DNA from: a bacterium
GTDB taxonomy: Bacteria; UBP6; UBA1177
Direction of reading: 5' to 3'
Length of the DNA stretch: 49,945 nucleotides
NCBI GenBank assembly: GCA_017538365.1
Contig: JAFYIZ010000031.1
Coordinates: forward strand, 1 to 49,945
The notes below the pieces were generated by a model that was not told the origin of the DNA, made no database searches, and saw only the letters and a program-made list of their open reading frames with translations. How positions within the stretch are numbered: position 1 is the first letter of the stretch; each line of letters opens with the position of its first letter. The position numbers and the translations under genes are program-made. Of this stretch, positions 8,032 through 15,526 are shown one piece after another.

Positions 8032-8280
8032 ATGAAAAAAATTGTTTCCAAATTTTTTGTTTTGTTCGTAATGATTTTTTCATTTTCGGTTGTATTTGCG
8101 GCAGAAATCCACTGCAATCCCGACACAAAAACGTGCCACAAGTCAACATGCCGCTACTACAACTGCAAAGGTTGCACCAAAGTTTTCACTTCTGAAGAGG
8201 AAGCGTTGGAAAACGGTTACAAATTCTGTCAGGTCTGCTCGAAAGAAAAAAAAGAATCTCCTAAAAAAGGCAAAAAGTAA
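8032..8280 (+). CDS. Small secreted Cys-rich protein, Ada-like metal-binding motif
   Basis: 82 residues with a cleavable-looking signal peptide (MKKIVSKFFVLFVMIFSFSVVFAAE, cleavage probably after the AxA-like FAA). The mature part has the pattern HxxxC...C..C...VF.S.EEA...GY.FC..C, with stretches such as CRYYNCKGCTKVF and GYKFCQVC. This resembles the zinc-binding module of Ada and of small bacterial proteins that carry an isolated Ada-like domain, so metal binding outside the cytoplasm is a reasonable inference. The tail is Lys-rich. ATG 8032 is chosen over a GTG at 8023 because GGAG precedes it and the signal peptide begins there. Monocistronic: own promoter candidate, then a strong terminator. 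Substrate or partner unknown. Confidence 0.75.
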   Translation: MKKIVSKFFVLFVMIFSFSVVFAAEIHCNPDTKTCHKSTCRYYNCKGCTKVFTSEEEALENGYKFCQVCSKEKKESPKKGKK

Positions 8281-8307
8281 TCCTATTCATCTTTGCCAGC
8301 AAAACGG

Positions 8308-8332
8308 GGCCGGTGTCATACCGGCCTTTTTT
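8308..8332 (+). terminator. Intrinsic terminator
   Basis: Perfect stem GGCCGGT (8308-8314) / ACCGGCC (8320-8326), 5-base loop GTCAT, then TTTTTT. It ends the small secreted-protein gene just before the convergent decarboxylase gene. Confidence 0.92.
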
Positions 8333-8346
8333 ATTTGTGTTTAAAA

Positions 8347-9285
8347 TCAGATTATTCCTTTGAAATATTCTATAGTTAGACGCAAACCTTCATCAAGCGG
8401 AATTTCGGGTTTCCAGCCGAGAAGTTTTCCGGCAAGAGTTATGTCAGGGCGGCGGACACGCGGGTCGTCACCTGGAAGAGGCAGAAATGCGAGTTTTGAT
8501 TTGCTGCCAGTCTGTTTAAGAACTTTTTCTGCAAGCTCAAGCATCGTAAATTCGCCGGGATTTCCGAGGTTTACAGGACCAGTAACAGAATCGTCGGAAT
8601 CCATCAGGGCTAACATTCCGCGGATGAGGTCGTCAACGTAGCAGAAACTGCGCGTCTGCAAGCCGTCGCCGTAAACCGTGATGTCGCGGTTCTGGAGAGC
8701 CTGAATTATGAAATTGCTTACGACTCTGCCGTCATCGATGTTCATGTTCGGACCATAAGTGTTGAATATTCTTGCTACTTTAATTCTAATTCCGTGCTTT
8801 CTGCGGTAGTCGAAAAAAAGCGATTCGGCACCTCTTTTACCTTCATCGTAACAGCTTCTGACACCGTGCGGATTGACGTTTCCCCAATAACTTTCAGGCT
8901 GCGGATGGACAAGCGCGTCGCCGTAGACTTCGCTGGTTGACGCCTGAAAAATTTTCGCGTTCCATCTTAAAGCGAGATCAAGTGCGTTTATAGCGCCTAA
9001 AACAGTCGTTTTGTAAGTTGCTATCGGATCTTTCTGATAAAAAATCGGACTTGCAGGGCACGCGAGGTTGAAGATCTCGTCGACATAAAAATTGTAAGGT
9101 TCAGTTACATCGTGAATCAGAAGGTCGAATTCGGGATTTTTTTTGAGCGGTTCGATGTTTGAAAGACGTCCGCTGATAAAATTGTCTATGCAGACAACGT
9201 GATCGCCTCGCTCCAAAAGGGCTTTGCAGAGATGAGAACCGACAAAACCGGCTCCACCCGTGACTAAAACAGTTTTTCTTATCAT
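8347..9285 (-). CDS. UDP-glucuronate decarboxylase (UDP-xylose synthase type)
   Basis: 312-residue extended short-chain dehydrogenase. It oxidises and decarboxylates UDP-glucuronate to UDP-xylose with bound NAD. Seen: N-terminal Rossmann motif [20 protein letters not shown], active-site [14 protein letters not shown] (Tyr and Lys of YxxxK) and [13 protein letters not shown] and the SCYDEGKR stretch separate the decarboxylases from ordinary UDP-glucose epimerases. ATG 9285 is chosen over an upstream codon at 9330 since it starts exactly at [11 protein letters not shown], has GAGG upstream and lies 7 bases past the thioesterase stop. Second gene of a two-gene operon. Likely feeds exopolysaccharide or LPS; no glycosyltransferase is close. 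Confidence 0.9.
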   Translation of the reverse strand: MIRKTVLVTGGAGFVGSHLCKALLERGDHVVCIDNFISGRLSNIEPLKKNPEFDLLIHDVTEPYNFYVDEIFNLACPASPIFYQKDPIATYKTTVLGAINALDLALRWNAKIFQASTSEVYGDALVHPQPESYWGNVNPHGVRSCYDEGKRGAESLFFDYRRKHGIRIKVARIFNTYGPNMNIDDGRVVSNFIIQALQNRDITVYGDGLQTRSFCYVDDLIRGMLALMDSDDSVTGPVNLGNPGEFTMLELAEKVLKQTGSKSKLAFLPLPGDDPRVRRPDITLAGKLLGWKPEIPLDEGLRLTIEYFKGII

Positions 9286-9292
9286 GTTTTCC

Positions 9293-9688
9293 TCAGTCCA
9301 ATCTGACCATTTTTGCCGTGGCTTCTGCAATCAGAACACCGTCGAGAGTGATTTTTCCAACCGTGCAGAGAACGCGGCCTTTCTGCGATTCGACGCAACC
9401 TTCGACTTTCACTTTTTTATTTGAAGGCATCGGCTTTCTGAATCTTACGCTGATTTCGCCGGTGACACCTTTCTGGTCGTGGGTGAAAGCGGCGTACGCC
9501 ATGATTTCGTCAAGCAGGGTCGAAATTATACCGCCGTGGATTATCCCTTCCCAGCCGCAGAATTTGTCGGGAACGGCAATTTCCGCTTCGGCGCAGAGTT
9601 TCTCGTTATCGCGGTGTATGTCGAGATGAAGCCCGTCAACATTGTTTTTCCCGCAGACAAAACATTTGTCACTGAAATTCACTTCCAT
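9293..9688 (-). CDS. PaaI-like hotdog-fold thioesterase
   Basis: 131 residues, single hotdog domain of the 4HBT superfamily. It starts with [14 protein letters not shown] and contains [19 protein letters not shown], the HGG(I/A)-x-x-LLDE helix found in PaaI/YbgC-type acyl-CoA thioesterases, in which the acidic residue is usually catalytic. [10 protein letters not shown] and the closing [17 protein letters not shown] are typical strands. Expected to hydrolyse an acyl-thioester in the cytoplasm; the acyl group is not predictable. ATG 9688 follows GGAGG. It heads the operon with UDP-glucuronate decarboxylase, a pairing without an obvious metabolic reason. Confidence 0.85.
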   Translation of the reverse strand: MEVNFSDKCFVCGKNNVDGLHLDIHRDNEKLCAEAEIAVPDKFCGWEGIIHGGIISTLLDEIMAYAAFTHDQKGVTGEISVRFRKPMPSNKKVKVEGCVESQKGRVLCTVGKITLDGVLIAEATAKMVRLD

Positions 9689-9715
9689 TTTTTCCTCCGC
9701 AACAAAAAACGCGCT

Positions 9716-9743
9716 ATTTTAGAAAAAAAAGGCGATACGGCAA
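9716..9743 (-). promoter_or_regulatory. Promoter of the thioesterase/decarboxylase operon
   Basis: Minus strand: TTGCCG (9743-9738), 16-bp spacer, TAAAAT (9721-9716), then AGCGCG. Same spacing and CG-rich discriminator as several other promoters here. Confidence 0.6.
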
Positions 9744-9774
9744 TTTTTCGTCATGTCGAAAAATCTTTTCATCT

Positions 9775-9895
9775 CGTCATGTTGAGCAAAGCAAAACATC
9801 TACTAGATTCTTCGTTTCACTCAGAATGACGGCGGCTACACTCAGAATGACGGCGGCTACACTCAGAATGACGGCAAGAACGCTCAGAATGGCTG
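9775..9895. repeat. GTCATTCTGAG-type palindromic element plus 21-bp tandem repeats
   Basis: Two imperfect inverted arms (9775-9801 and 9806-9832) built on CGTCATGTTGAG and CTCAGAATGACG. The right arm continues into 21-bp tandem copies of CACTCAGAATGACGGCGGCTA: 9818-9838, 9839-9859, a diverged third to 9880 and a partial fourth. A related element sits at 23050-23092. It resembles the dispersed CGTCATTCTGAG repeats seen between genes of many bacteria. No convincing gene in 9689-9973. Confidence 0.8.
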
Positions 9896-9973
9896 AACAT
9901 ACCATAAAATATTTTGACATCGGCAATTTTTAGATGATATGTTTTCACGTGTTTTTTAGATTTGGAGGCAAAA

Positions 9974-10399
9974 ATGAGAGTTGAGCAGATTTCGGTACTT
10001 TTAAGGAATGAACCCGGTGTTTTGAAAAAAATCCTTGAGTCGATAAGCGAGGGCAATATCAATATTCTCGGTCTTACTATCAATGAAACGGCGTCTCTGG
10101 GCGAGCTCAGGCTTGTCGTAAGCGACACAAAGAAAACCAGCGATATACTGAAAAAAATGGATCTTTCGCACAACGTCGTAAAAATAATTGTCGTAGATCT
10201 TAAGGACAAACCCGGCGAACTGCTTGAAATTGCTCGTCTTTTAAGTGAGAACGATATAAACATCGACTATATATACACGTTGGCTTCCGGTAAGAATTCA
10301 GCTTTTATAGCCATAAAAACATGGGATATGGCTGCGACGGAAGAGATTCTTCTCGCCAACAAAATAAAAATTGTAACCCTTGAAGATTTCGCCAAATAG
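9974..10399 (+). CDS. Tandem ACT-domain protein
   Basis: 141 residues consisting of two consecutive ACT domains, residues about 1-70 (VEQISVLLRNEPGVLKKILESI...INILGLTIN) and 72-141 (IIVVDLKDKPGELLEIARLLSENDINIDYIYT). Each shows the N-P-G/K-P-G turn after strand 1 that binds small ligands, usually amino acids. Stand-alone tandem ACT proteins are thought to be amino-acid sensors or regulatory subunits; none is fused to an enzyme here. ATG 9974 has a strong GGAGG. TTGACA at 9914-9919 may start the transcript (the -10 is unclear). It is followed after 9 bases by the porin-like gene with its own AGGAGGG, so an operon is likely. Confidence 0.85.
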   Translation: MRVEQISVLLRNEPGVLKKILESISEGNINILGLTINETASLGELRLVVSDTKKTSDILKKMDLSHNVVKIIVVDLKDKPGELLEIARLLSENDINIDYIYTLASGKNSAFIAIKTWDMAATEEILLANKIKIVTLEDFAK

Positions 10400-10408
10400 G
10401 AGGGTTTT

Positions 10409-12274
10409 ATGCCTAAAATTTTCGCATTTTTAATGGTTTTCATTTTCAGTTTTGCCCTTTTGCCGCAGGAAACAGCGCCAGCGGAAGAGACGGAACCGGA
10501 TAAAGCTGCGGAAGAAACCGCGCCGGAACAGGCTGCAGAAGAAGAAAAACCGGCTGATGTTGCTCCTTCGGAAGAGCCTGCCGCAGCGGAACCCGCACCC
10601 GAAAAAGAGGCTGAACCTGAAAACAATACGCCTGAAAACACTGAAACTGCTGCTGAAAACGCCGAAACCACCGAAAAAGAAGAGGAACTTCAGGACGGGC
10701 AGGAATTTATCGCCGAAGAAGAGCCGACAACAGACGCTCCTTTAGTTAAGATCCAGCAGGGAAAACCTGTAAAATATTTCGAACTTTACGGTTATTTCAA
10801 CGTTGCGAACACTTTTTCCTACAACATGAAACTGAGCGGAAACAACCCGTACATGGCGTCACGAAACACTATAAATAATGTCGTAACGGACGAAACAACA
10901 GGAGAAAGAGTAACCCGTTCGACAAACGAACACGTTTTGAACTGGGCATGGCTCAAACTGCACCTGGAACCGGTCATCAACATTGCCGAAACAATGGAAA
11001 TCCACACAAAACTTTCGATTTTCGGCAACACTGCAATGGGTGCAGACAACTACGAATTTGACAAAAAAGAGAACGGTCTTCTGCGTGACGCCCAGCTCTC
11101 GACCTCGGCAAACATAGTTTTTGAAGGTCTGTGGGGCGTTTTCGACACTCCGATCGGTCAGCTCAAAGTCGGAAGAATGCCTTTCAGCTGGGGTCTCGGT
11201 ATCCTTTACAGCGACGGCAATAAATTCAACACACTTTCGAGCGGCAATTACCTCGACAGACTTCAGCTTACGATTCCCGTCATGGGATTCAAGATCATTC
11301 CGGCATTCGATCTCGCGTCTACCGGACTTCTCGACAAATATCACGACTACTTCATCGATGCTTCGCAGAAGGACGACGGCTTCAACGTCAGCCTTATGTT
11401 CACTATGCAGGAAGATGACCCGGCGGTTCTCGAAAACAAGATCCTCAACGAAAAAACTGTTGTTGAAGTCGGTGCAATGGTCATGTTCTCGTGGAAAAAT
11501 ACCTCTTCGGGCGAATGGGCTAAATCGGATGAAAACGGCGGCGATGTGGAACCTACCAGCGATCACTTCGTTGATCCTGACAAAGTTTATGCCTACACCG
11601 GACAGGGTGCGAAACTCTGGAAACTCGATGCATGGCTGAACCTTCATTACAAAATTTTCTCTTTAAAAACCGAACTTGCTTTTCTTACCGGAACTATCGG
11701 AAAAATCCGTCTTGATGACGGCAGAGAAAAGTCGGTAAAAACCCAGATGGTCGGCTGGGCGGCAGATTTGGGATTCCGCGTAATTCCGAAAAAATTCCAC
11801 ATAGGTCTTCTCACCGGTATCGCTTCTCCGGACGATGCGGACTATGTTCAGGGCGATTCGTGGAGCACTCCCGGAAATTCGATCAACAACTCTTCGACAA
11901 AGAGCGACCGCACAGTCGAAAACTTCCGCTTCAACAAGGATTACAACTTCAATTCGGCTTTGTGGAACAATTTCCTCGGCAGATTCACAGCAGGCTACTA
12001 CGCAAGTTTGACCGCGACATACTTCTTCCTTGACAGCCTCAAAGGATATGTCGGAACAACTTACTCGATGGCTCTCAAAGAGAACAACTCTCTGGGCGGC
12101 AAAGGTCTTCCGAACGCGATCGAACCGTTTATCGGCATAGATTATGCGAACAAAAGCGGAATGCGTCTCGGCACGAGATACCAGATCGGTATCCCCTTCT
12201 CCGGTCTTGACACCGACGAGCATGACACATCGCTTTTCCACTACCTGAATGTTTATCTCGGAGTGGTTTTCTAA
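10409..12274 (+). CDS. Porin-like outer-membrane beta-barrel protein
   Basis: 621 residues. Signal peptide MPKIFAFLMVFIFSFALL, then about 90 residues of Glu/Pro/Ala-rich low-complexity sequence, then a long region of alternating polar/aromatic strands ending LNVYLGVVF with a terminal Phe, the usual BamA-recognised C-terminus. VGRMPFSWGLGILYSDGN resembles a strand-turn segment of bacterial porins. No named family can be assigned with certainty. The acidic linker could reach through the periplasm towards the peptidoglycan. ATG 10409 follows AGGAGGG. It sits between the tandem ACT gene and an AmpG-like transporter; a channel supplying a periplasmic substrate to that transporter is possible but speculative. 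Confidence 0.7.
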   Translation: MPKIFAFLMVFIFSFALLPQETAPAEETEPDKAAEETAPEQAAEEEKPADVAPSEEPAAAEPAPEKEAEPENNTPENTETAAENAETTEKEEELQDGQEFIAEEEPTTDAPLVKIQQGKPVKYFELYGYFNVANTFSYNMKLSGNNPYMASRNTINNVVTDETTGERVTRSTNEHVLNWAWLKLHLEPVINIAETMEIHTKLSIFGNTAMGADNYEFDKKENGLLRDAQLSTSANIVFEGLWGVFDTPIGQLKVGRMPFSWGLGILYSDGNKFNTLSSGNYLDRLQLTIPVMGFKIIPAFDLASTGLLDKYHDYFIDASQKDDGFNVSLMFTMQEDDPAVLENKILNEKTVVEVGAMVMFSWKNTSSGEWAKSDENGGDVEPTSDHFVDPDKVYAYTGQGAKLWKLDAWLNLHYKIFSLKTELAFLTGTIGKIRLDDGREKSVKTQMVGWAADLGFRVIPKKFHIGLLTGIASPDDADYVQGDSWSTPGNSINNSSTKSDRTVENFRFNKDYNFNSALWNNFLGRFTAGYYASLTATYFFLDSLKGYVGTTYSMALKENNSLGGKGLPNAIEPFIGIDYANKSGMRLGTRYQIGIPFSGLDTDEHDTSLFHYLNVYLGVVF

Positions 12275-12299
12275 GATTTCCGTTTCTTCGGAGCAATAA

Positions 12300-13547
12300 T
12301 TGAGCAAATCTCCCTGGTTCTGGATCCCGACTCTCTATTTTGCAGAAGGACTTCCTTATTTCATCGTCAACACAGTTTCTTTAGTGATGCTGAAGGATCT
12401 CGGAGTAAGCAACGGAAAATTAGCCGCACTGACAAGCTTTATCGCGCTTCCGTGGCTGGTCAAACCTTTGTGGAGCCCGCTAGTCGATACGGTGAAAAGC
12501 AAGCGCTGGTGGATAGTGGCGACCCAGCTGATAATCACTCTCTCTGCCCTTCTCATCGCACTTACGCTCTCAAAATCGTCACTCATTATCACTCTTTCAC
12601 TTTTTGCAATAGCTGCGCTCTCCTCGGCTACGCATGACATTTCGGCTGACGGATTCTATATGATCGCACTGGACGAAAGGCACCAGTCGGCTTTTATCGG
12701 CATCAGGAACACATTCTACCGCGTTGCCATGATCTTCGGGCAGGGAGTCATCATCGTTTTTGCCGGAATAATTGAAAAATATGCAGAAAGCAGCACCGTC
12801 GCCTGGCGGATCACGTTCGTTTTCACCGCCGGAATACTTGCTGCCCTCACAATTTATCACAATTCCGTTCTGCCGAAAACAGAGGAAAGCTCAGGCTCAA
12901 AATCAGATAAACCTGTGAGATCAATAAATAATTTCATCGCAGCTTTTGTTTCATTCTTCACAAAAAAAGGTTGTTTTGCTGCCATAGTGTTCATGCTTTT
13001 CTACCGTTTTCCCGAAGCTCTGCTCATGAAAATGCTCTACCCGTTTTTCAGTGATCCGGTATCAGCGGGAGGACTCGGGCTCGACAAGGAAGCTTACGGC
13101 ATCATCTGCGGTACTGCCGGAGTCGCGGCGCTTCTTGTTGGCGGGATCTTCGGCGGTCTATACATTTCAAAACACGGTTTGAGAAAATCACTTCCTCTGA
13201 TGGCTCTAAGCCTGACTTTGCCGTGCGTCGTCTATCCTTATCTGGCCTTCGCAAGCCCCGGCTCTCTCTGGATCATAGGAACATGCATCGCAACAGATCA
13301 GTTCGGTTACGGTTTCGGCTTCACAGCCTACATTGCATATATGATGAATTTCTCCGCAGGGCCGTTCAGGACATCACATTATGCGATATGCACAGGATTT
13401 ATGGCACTCTCGGCTATTCTTCCGGGTGCTGTTTCCGGTTATCTTCAGGAATTATGCGGCTACGGCGGTTTTTTTACACTTGTCGTGCTGAGCTGCACCG
13501 CGACATTCGCCGTCACTTACCTTGCGGCGAAAAACCTCGAATCGTAA
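12300..13547 (+). CDS. AmpG-like major facilitator transporter, TTG start
   Basis: 415 residues with about 12 predicted membrane helices. The N-terminus WFWIPTLYFAEGLPYFIVNTVSLVMLKDLGVSN closely follows the AmpG/PAT pattern (YFxxGLPY...LKxxGVS), and ATHDISADGFYMIAL matches the family's conserved ATQDI-AADG segment. AmpG proteins import peptidoglycan muropeptides; other PAT members import different substrates, so muropeptide transport is likely but not certain. Translation probably begins at TTG 12300: CGGAG lies 6 bases upstream and the first ATG would remove helix 1. It follows the porin-like gene after 25 bases and a lytic transglycosylase lies elsewhere in the window, fitting peptidoglycan recycling. 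Confidence 0.8.
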   Translation: MSKSPWFWIPTLYFAEGLPYFIVNTVSLVMLKDLGVSNGKLAALTSFIALPWLVKPLWSPLVDTVKSKRWWIVATQLIITLSALLIALTLSKSSLIITLSLFAIAALSSATHDISADGFYMIALDERHQSAFIGIRNTFYRVAMIFGQGVIIVFAGIIEKYAESSTVAWRITFVFTAGILAALTIYHNSVLPKTEESSGSKSDKPVRSINNFIAAFVSFFTKKGCFAAIVFMLFYRFPEALLMKMLYPFFSDPVSAGGLGLDKEAYGIICGTAGVAALLVGGIFGGLYISKHGLRKSLPLMALSLTLPCVVYPYLAFASPGSLWIIGTCIATDQFGYGFGFTAYIAYMMNFSAGPFRTSHYAICTGFMALSAILPGAVSGYLQELCGYGGFFTLVVLSCTATFAVTYLAAKNLES

Positions 13548-13567
13548 AAAATCACTTTTTTGAAAAT

Positions 13568-13692
13568 TCAGTTTTTCAAAGCTGTAACCGGTACGACATA
13601 AACCCCGTCGGGTCTAAGATATGCGGCATTTGTCATTCCGCAGACAACGATGAGTGATGAGGGCGGAACACTTTTTTCATTGAAAGAAGTTT
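13568..13692 (-). pseudogene. 3' remnant of a DUF4143-type ATPase gene
   Basis: Reads in the minus frame as ...SVPPSSLIVVCGMTN...YVVPVTALKN followed by a stop, almost identical to the last 35 residues of the intact ATPase at 15527-16804 (one Leu to Val change). Upstream of this, about 22 bases are missing compared with the intact copy, between similar TTTTTTCAT / TTTTTTAT tracts, and similarity then ends. No start or ATPase domain remains. It marks a decayed copy of the duplicated unit described in the findings. Confidence 0.88.
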
Positions 13693-13733
13693 CATCATTA
13701 ACATATTGTAATTACATATAAAATCCAATTCAT

Positions 13734-13956
13734 CACGACAGATTTGTCAAGTTCATTACGACAGATTCTGGATTTTGATTAAGACAGATTCCGACTTTGA
13801 TTCCTCATTTGGCGCAATTTTGGTTCCGCACTTGGCAAAAATCACTTTTTTCACTTTTTTTAAAGAAATTATCAGAAAAACCGGCACAACATGGAACTAA
13901 ACTATTGTGTTTTTGCCCTTTTCGTATAAAATCTCCTGATTTTTAGTGAGGTCATC
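13734..13956. repeat. Duplicated leader block, copy 1
   Basis: About 220 bases closely similar to 16843-17057, ending at the start of a lipoprotein gene in both cases. The left part carries iterated motifs (ACGACAGATT at 13735 and 13768, AAGACAGATT at 13791, TTTGGC/CTTGGC pairs); the right part is the promoter and leader, with shared ATCAGAAAAA...GGCACAACATGGAACTAAAC. The iterated left part could be the remnant of a mobile-element end; that is only a guess. Together with the remnant at 13568-13692 it fills the gene-free stretch 13548-13956. Confidence 0.85.
13905..13932 (+). promoter_or_regulatory. Candidate promoter of the short propeller lipoprotein
   Basis: TTGTGT (13905-13910), 16 bp, TAAAAT (13927-13932). 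Conserved in the second block at 17005-17032 despite substitutions elsewhere. Confidence 0.5.
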
Positions 13957-15501
13957 ATGAAAAAATTCCTCAAAATTTTCACAGCTTTTGCAGTTTTTCT
14001 TTTCATTTTCACAGCGTGCGGCGACAAAAGAGATCCGGGAAAACAAGAAATTCCTGACGGGGATAAAATTTCCGATAACGATCATGAAAATCAGATTTCT
14101 GATGGAGATGAGATTTCGGACACTGATCCTGAAAATCAGGTTTCGGACAGAGATGAGATTTCAGATGGTGACCCGGAAAATCAGACTCCAGAACGTGAGG
14201 AATATCCTGGTGACGGAACGGAAAAGTATATTACGTTCACAGCTCCCTATGCCAACAAAAATAATGAAAGTGACGAATATGAGTTCCCAGATGAGGATGC
14301 TGTCGCATATACAGAAGATATGAAAAATTCAAAGCCGTTTTCAGATACAGGAACAGGAGAAGATGTTCATGTTTTATCAAAATGCAGAAACAACCTTTGC
14401 GGTCTCACATTGCGATTTTGTGTATATGACCTCAAAACGACAGATGTACTTTGGGGAAGTAGCCAAATTTTCAATTATAGATCGTTTGTGTTTTTGAAAA
14501 ACAATAATTACGCCTATTTCAACAGCTCAGTATCGGCCGGCAACTATGACGAGTCTAAATTCAGAATAATAAAATTCAACGACGAACCGCCTTTTGAAGA
14601 TCTTGGAGAGACTCTTATTGATTTTTATTTTCCTACTTACGGCTCTGTTTCGGAAAACAATGTAATTGCGACACGCGTCATAGACCGCAGTAACATCAAA
14701 AAATCAAAAATAGTATTCCTCAATATGAACAAGTTGGAGGAAAAGGTTAAATCTGTAGCACTTGATTTTGATTACGAAATTCTGAGTTTTGACAAACAAC
14801 CGCTGACTTTGGGCGATAAATTCTGGACAAGCGGTTGCAGACTCAAAAAGGCAGATCCGGAAAACGGTGACCAATATTATTGTTACGCACTGCCGCTTGA
14901 TGTCAGCAACCCGTCAGAACCAAAAATGGGGAAAAGGATCAATATTCCAGGAGAACTTGATGCAATCAGTGATGACGGCGAATATTTCTACACAAAAACT
15001 CCCAGCATTCGCAAATCTGATAATATAACAAAAGGCGATTTCTACATTCTAAAAATTGATCACGACAAACTAGAGGCAAATGTTGTAAAAAAATACTCTT
15101 TGGAAGGAAGAAAAATAGACAATAAAAACAGTACCGGACAAAGTATTATTGCCAAAAACGATGTGATTTTTTTTAATGATACTACATCTTACTACAGTTG
15201 GGACGGTATAACAAGTGAATCTAACAAATCATACGATATCAAACTTTTTTCGGCAATCTCGGGAGAAGAACTTTTTTCTGGTTATTTTGAAAATGTTGAT
15301 ACTGAAATGAATGTACAGGATGGAGGTATTACTATTCTCGGAGAAGACAATAAACTATACTATATTTCGGAAAAAGGAGAATTGACACTGCTTTCAGAAA
15401 GTTTCCATTTACCTGATGCGGTAGGTCTTCCGCAATTTATGAATAACAGAATCTATATTCCAGGTGCAACCGACGGAATTTATTCTTTCGACGTGAAATA
15501 A
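13957..15501 (+). CDS. Lipoprotein with truncated beta-propeller region
   Basis: 514 residues. Lipoprotein signal MKKFLKIFTAFAVFLFIFTAC, acylated at Cys21, then a 15-residue acidic repeat present three times (unit like VSDxDEISDxDPENQ), then a region homologous to the C-terminal half only of its neighbour at 17058-19973. Shared landmarks include SKCRNNLCG / TKCGGHLCG, SENN(V/I)(I/M)A, FWTSGC, GKRINIPGEL, YTKTP and the ending YSFDVK. About 430 residues of the neighbour's propeller are absent, so this looks like an internally deleted paralogue whose frame has survived. ATG 13957 follows GAGG. Predicted surface or periplasmic, membrane-anchored; function unknown. Confidence 0.8.
   Translation: MKKFLKIFTAFAVFLFIFTACGDKRDPGKQEIPDGDKISDNDHENQISDGDEISDTDPENQVSDRDEISDGDPENQTPEREEYPGDGTEKYITFTAPYANKNNESDEYEFPDEDAVAYTEDMKNSKPFSDTGTGEDVHVLSKCRNNLCGLTLRFCVYDLKTTDVLWGSSQIFNYRSFVFLKNNNYAYFNSSVSAGNYDESKFRIIKFNDEPPFEDLGETLIDFYFPTYGSVSENNVIATRVIDRSNIKKSKIVFLNMNKLEEKVKSVALDFDYEILSFDKQPLTLGDKFWTSGCRLKKADPENGDQYYCYALPLDVSNPSEPKMGKRINIPGELDAISDDGEYFYTKTPSIRKSDNITKGDFYILKIDHDKLEANVVKKYSLEGRKIDNKNSTGQSIIAKNDVIFFNDTTSYYSWDGITSESNKSYDIKLFSAISGEELFSGYFENVDTEMNVQDGGITILGEDNKLYYISEKGELTLLSESFHLPDAVGLPQFMNNRIYIPGATDGIYSFDVK
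14050..14184 (+). repeat. 45-bp coding tandem repeat in lipoprotein linker
   Basis: Three in-frame 45-base units at 14050, 14095 and 14140, each encoding a 15-residue acidic unit ending ENQ. The neighbouring paralogue has about one and a half such units (17151-17220), so copy number has changed since duplication. Confidence 0.88.
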
Positions 15502-15526
15502 TCCGTAAAAATCACTTTTTTAAGTT

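Noticed and set aside
9818-9895. CRISPR-like array
   Set aside because: Repeats are directly adjacent with no spacers. The same holds for 31651-31691 and 7751-7786.
9940-9956. A CACGTG-centred sequence resembling parS
   Set aside because: Only the centre matches; the right arm is GTGTTTTTT, not GTGAAACA, so it is not palindromic.
9817-10263. Antisense frame of 148 codons covering the 21-bp repeats and the ACT gene
   Set aside because: Its end is merely the translated tandem repeat and the rest is antisense to a clear ACT-domain gene.
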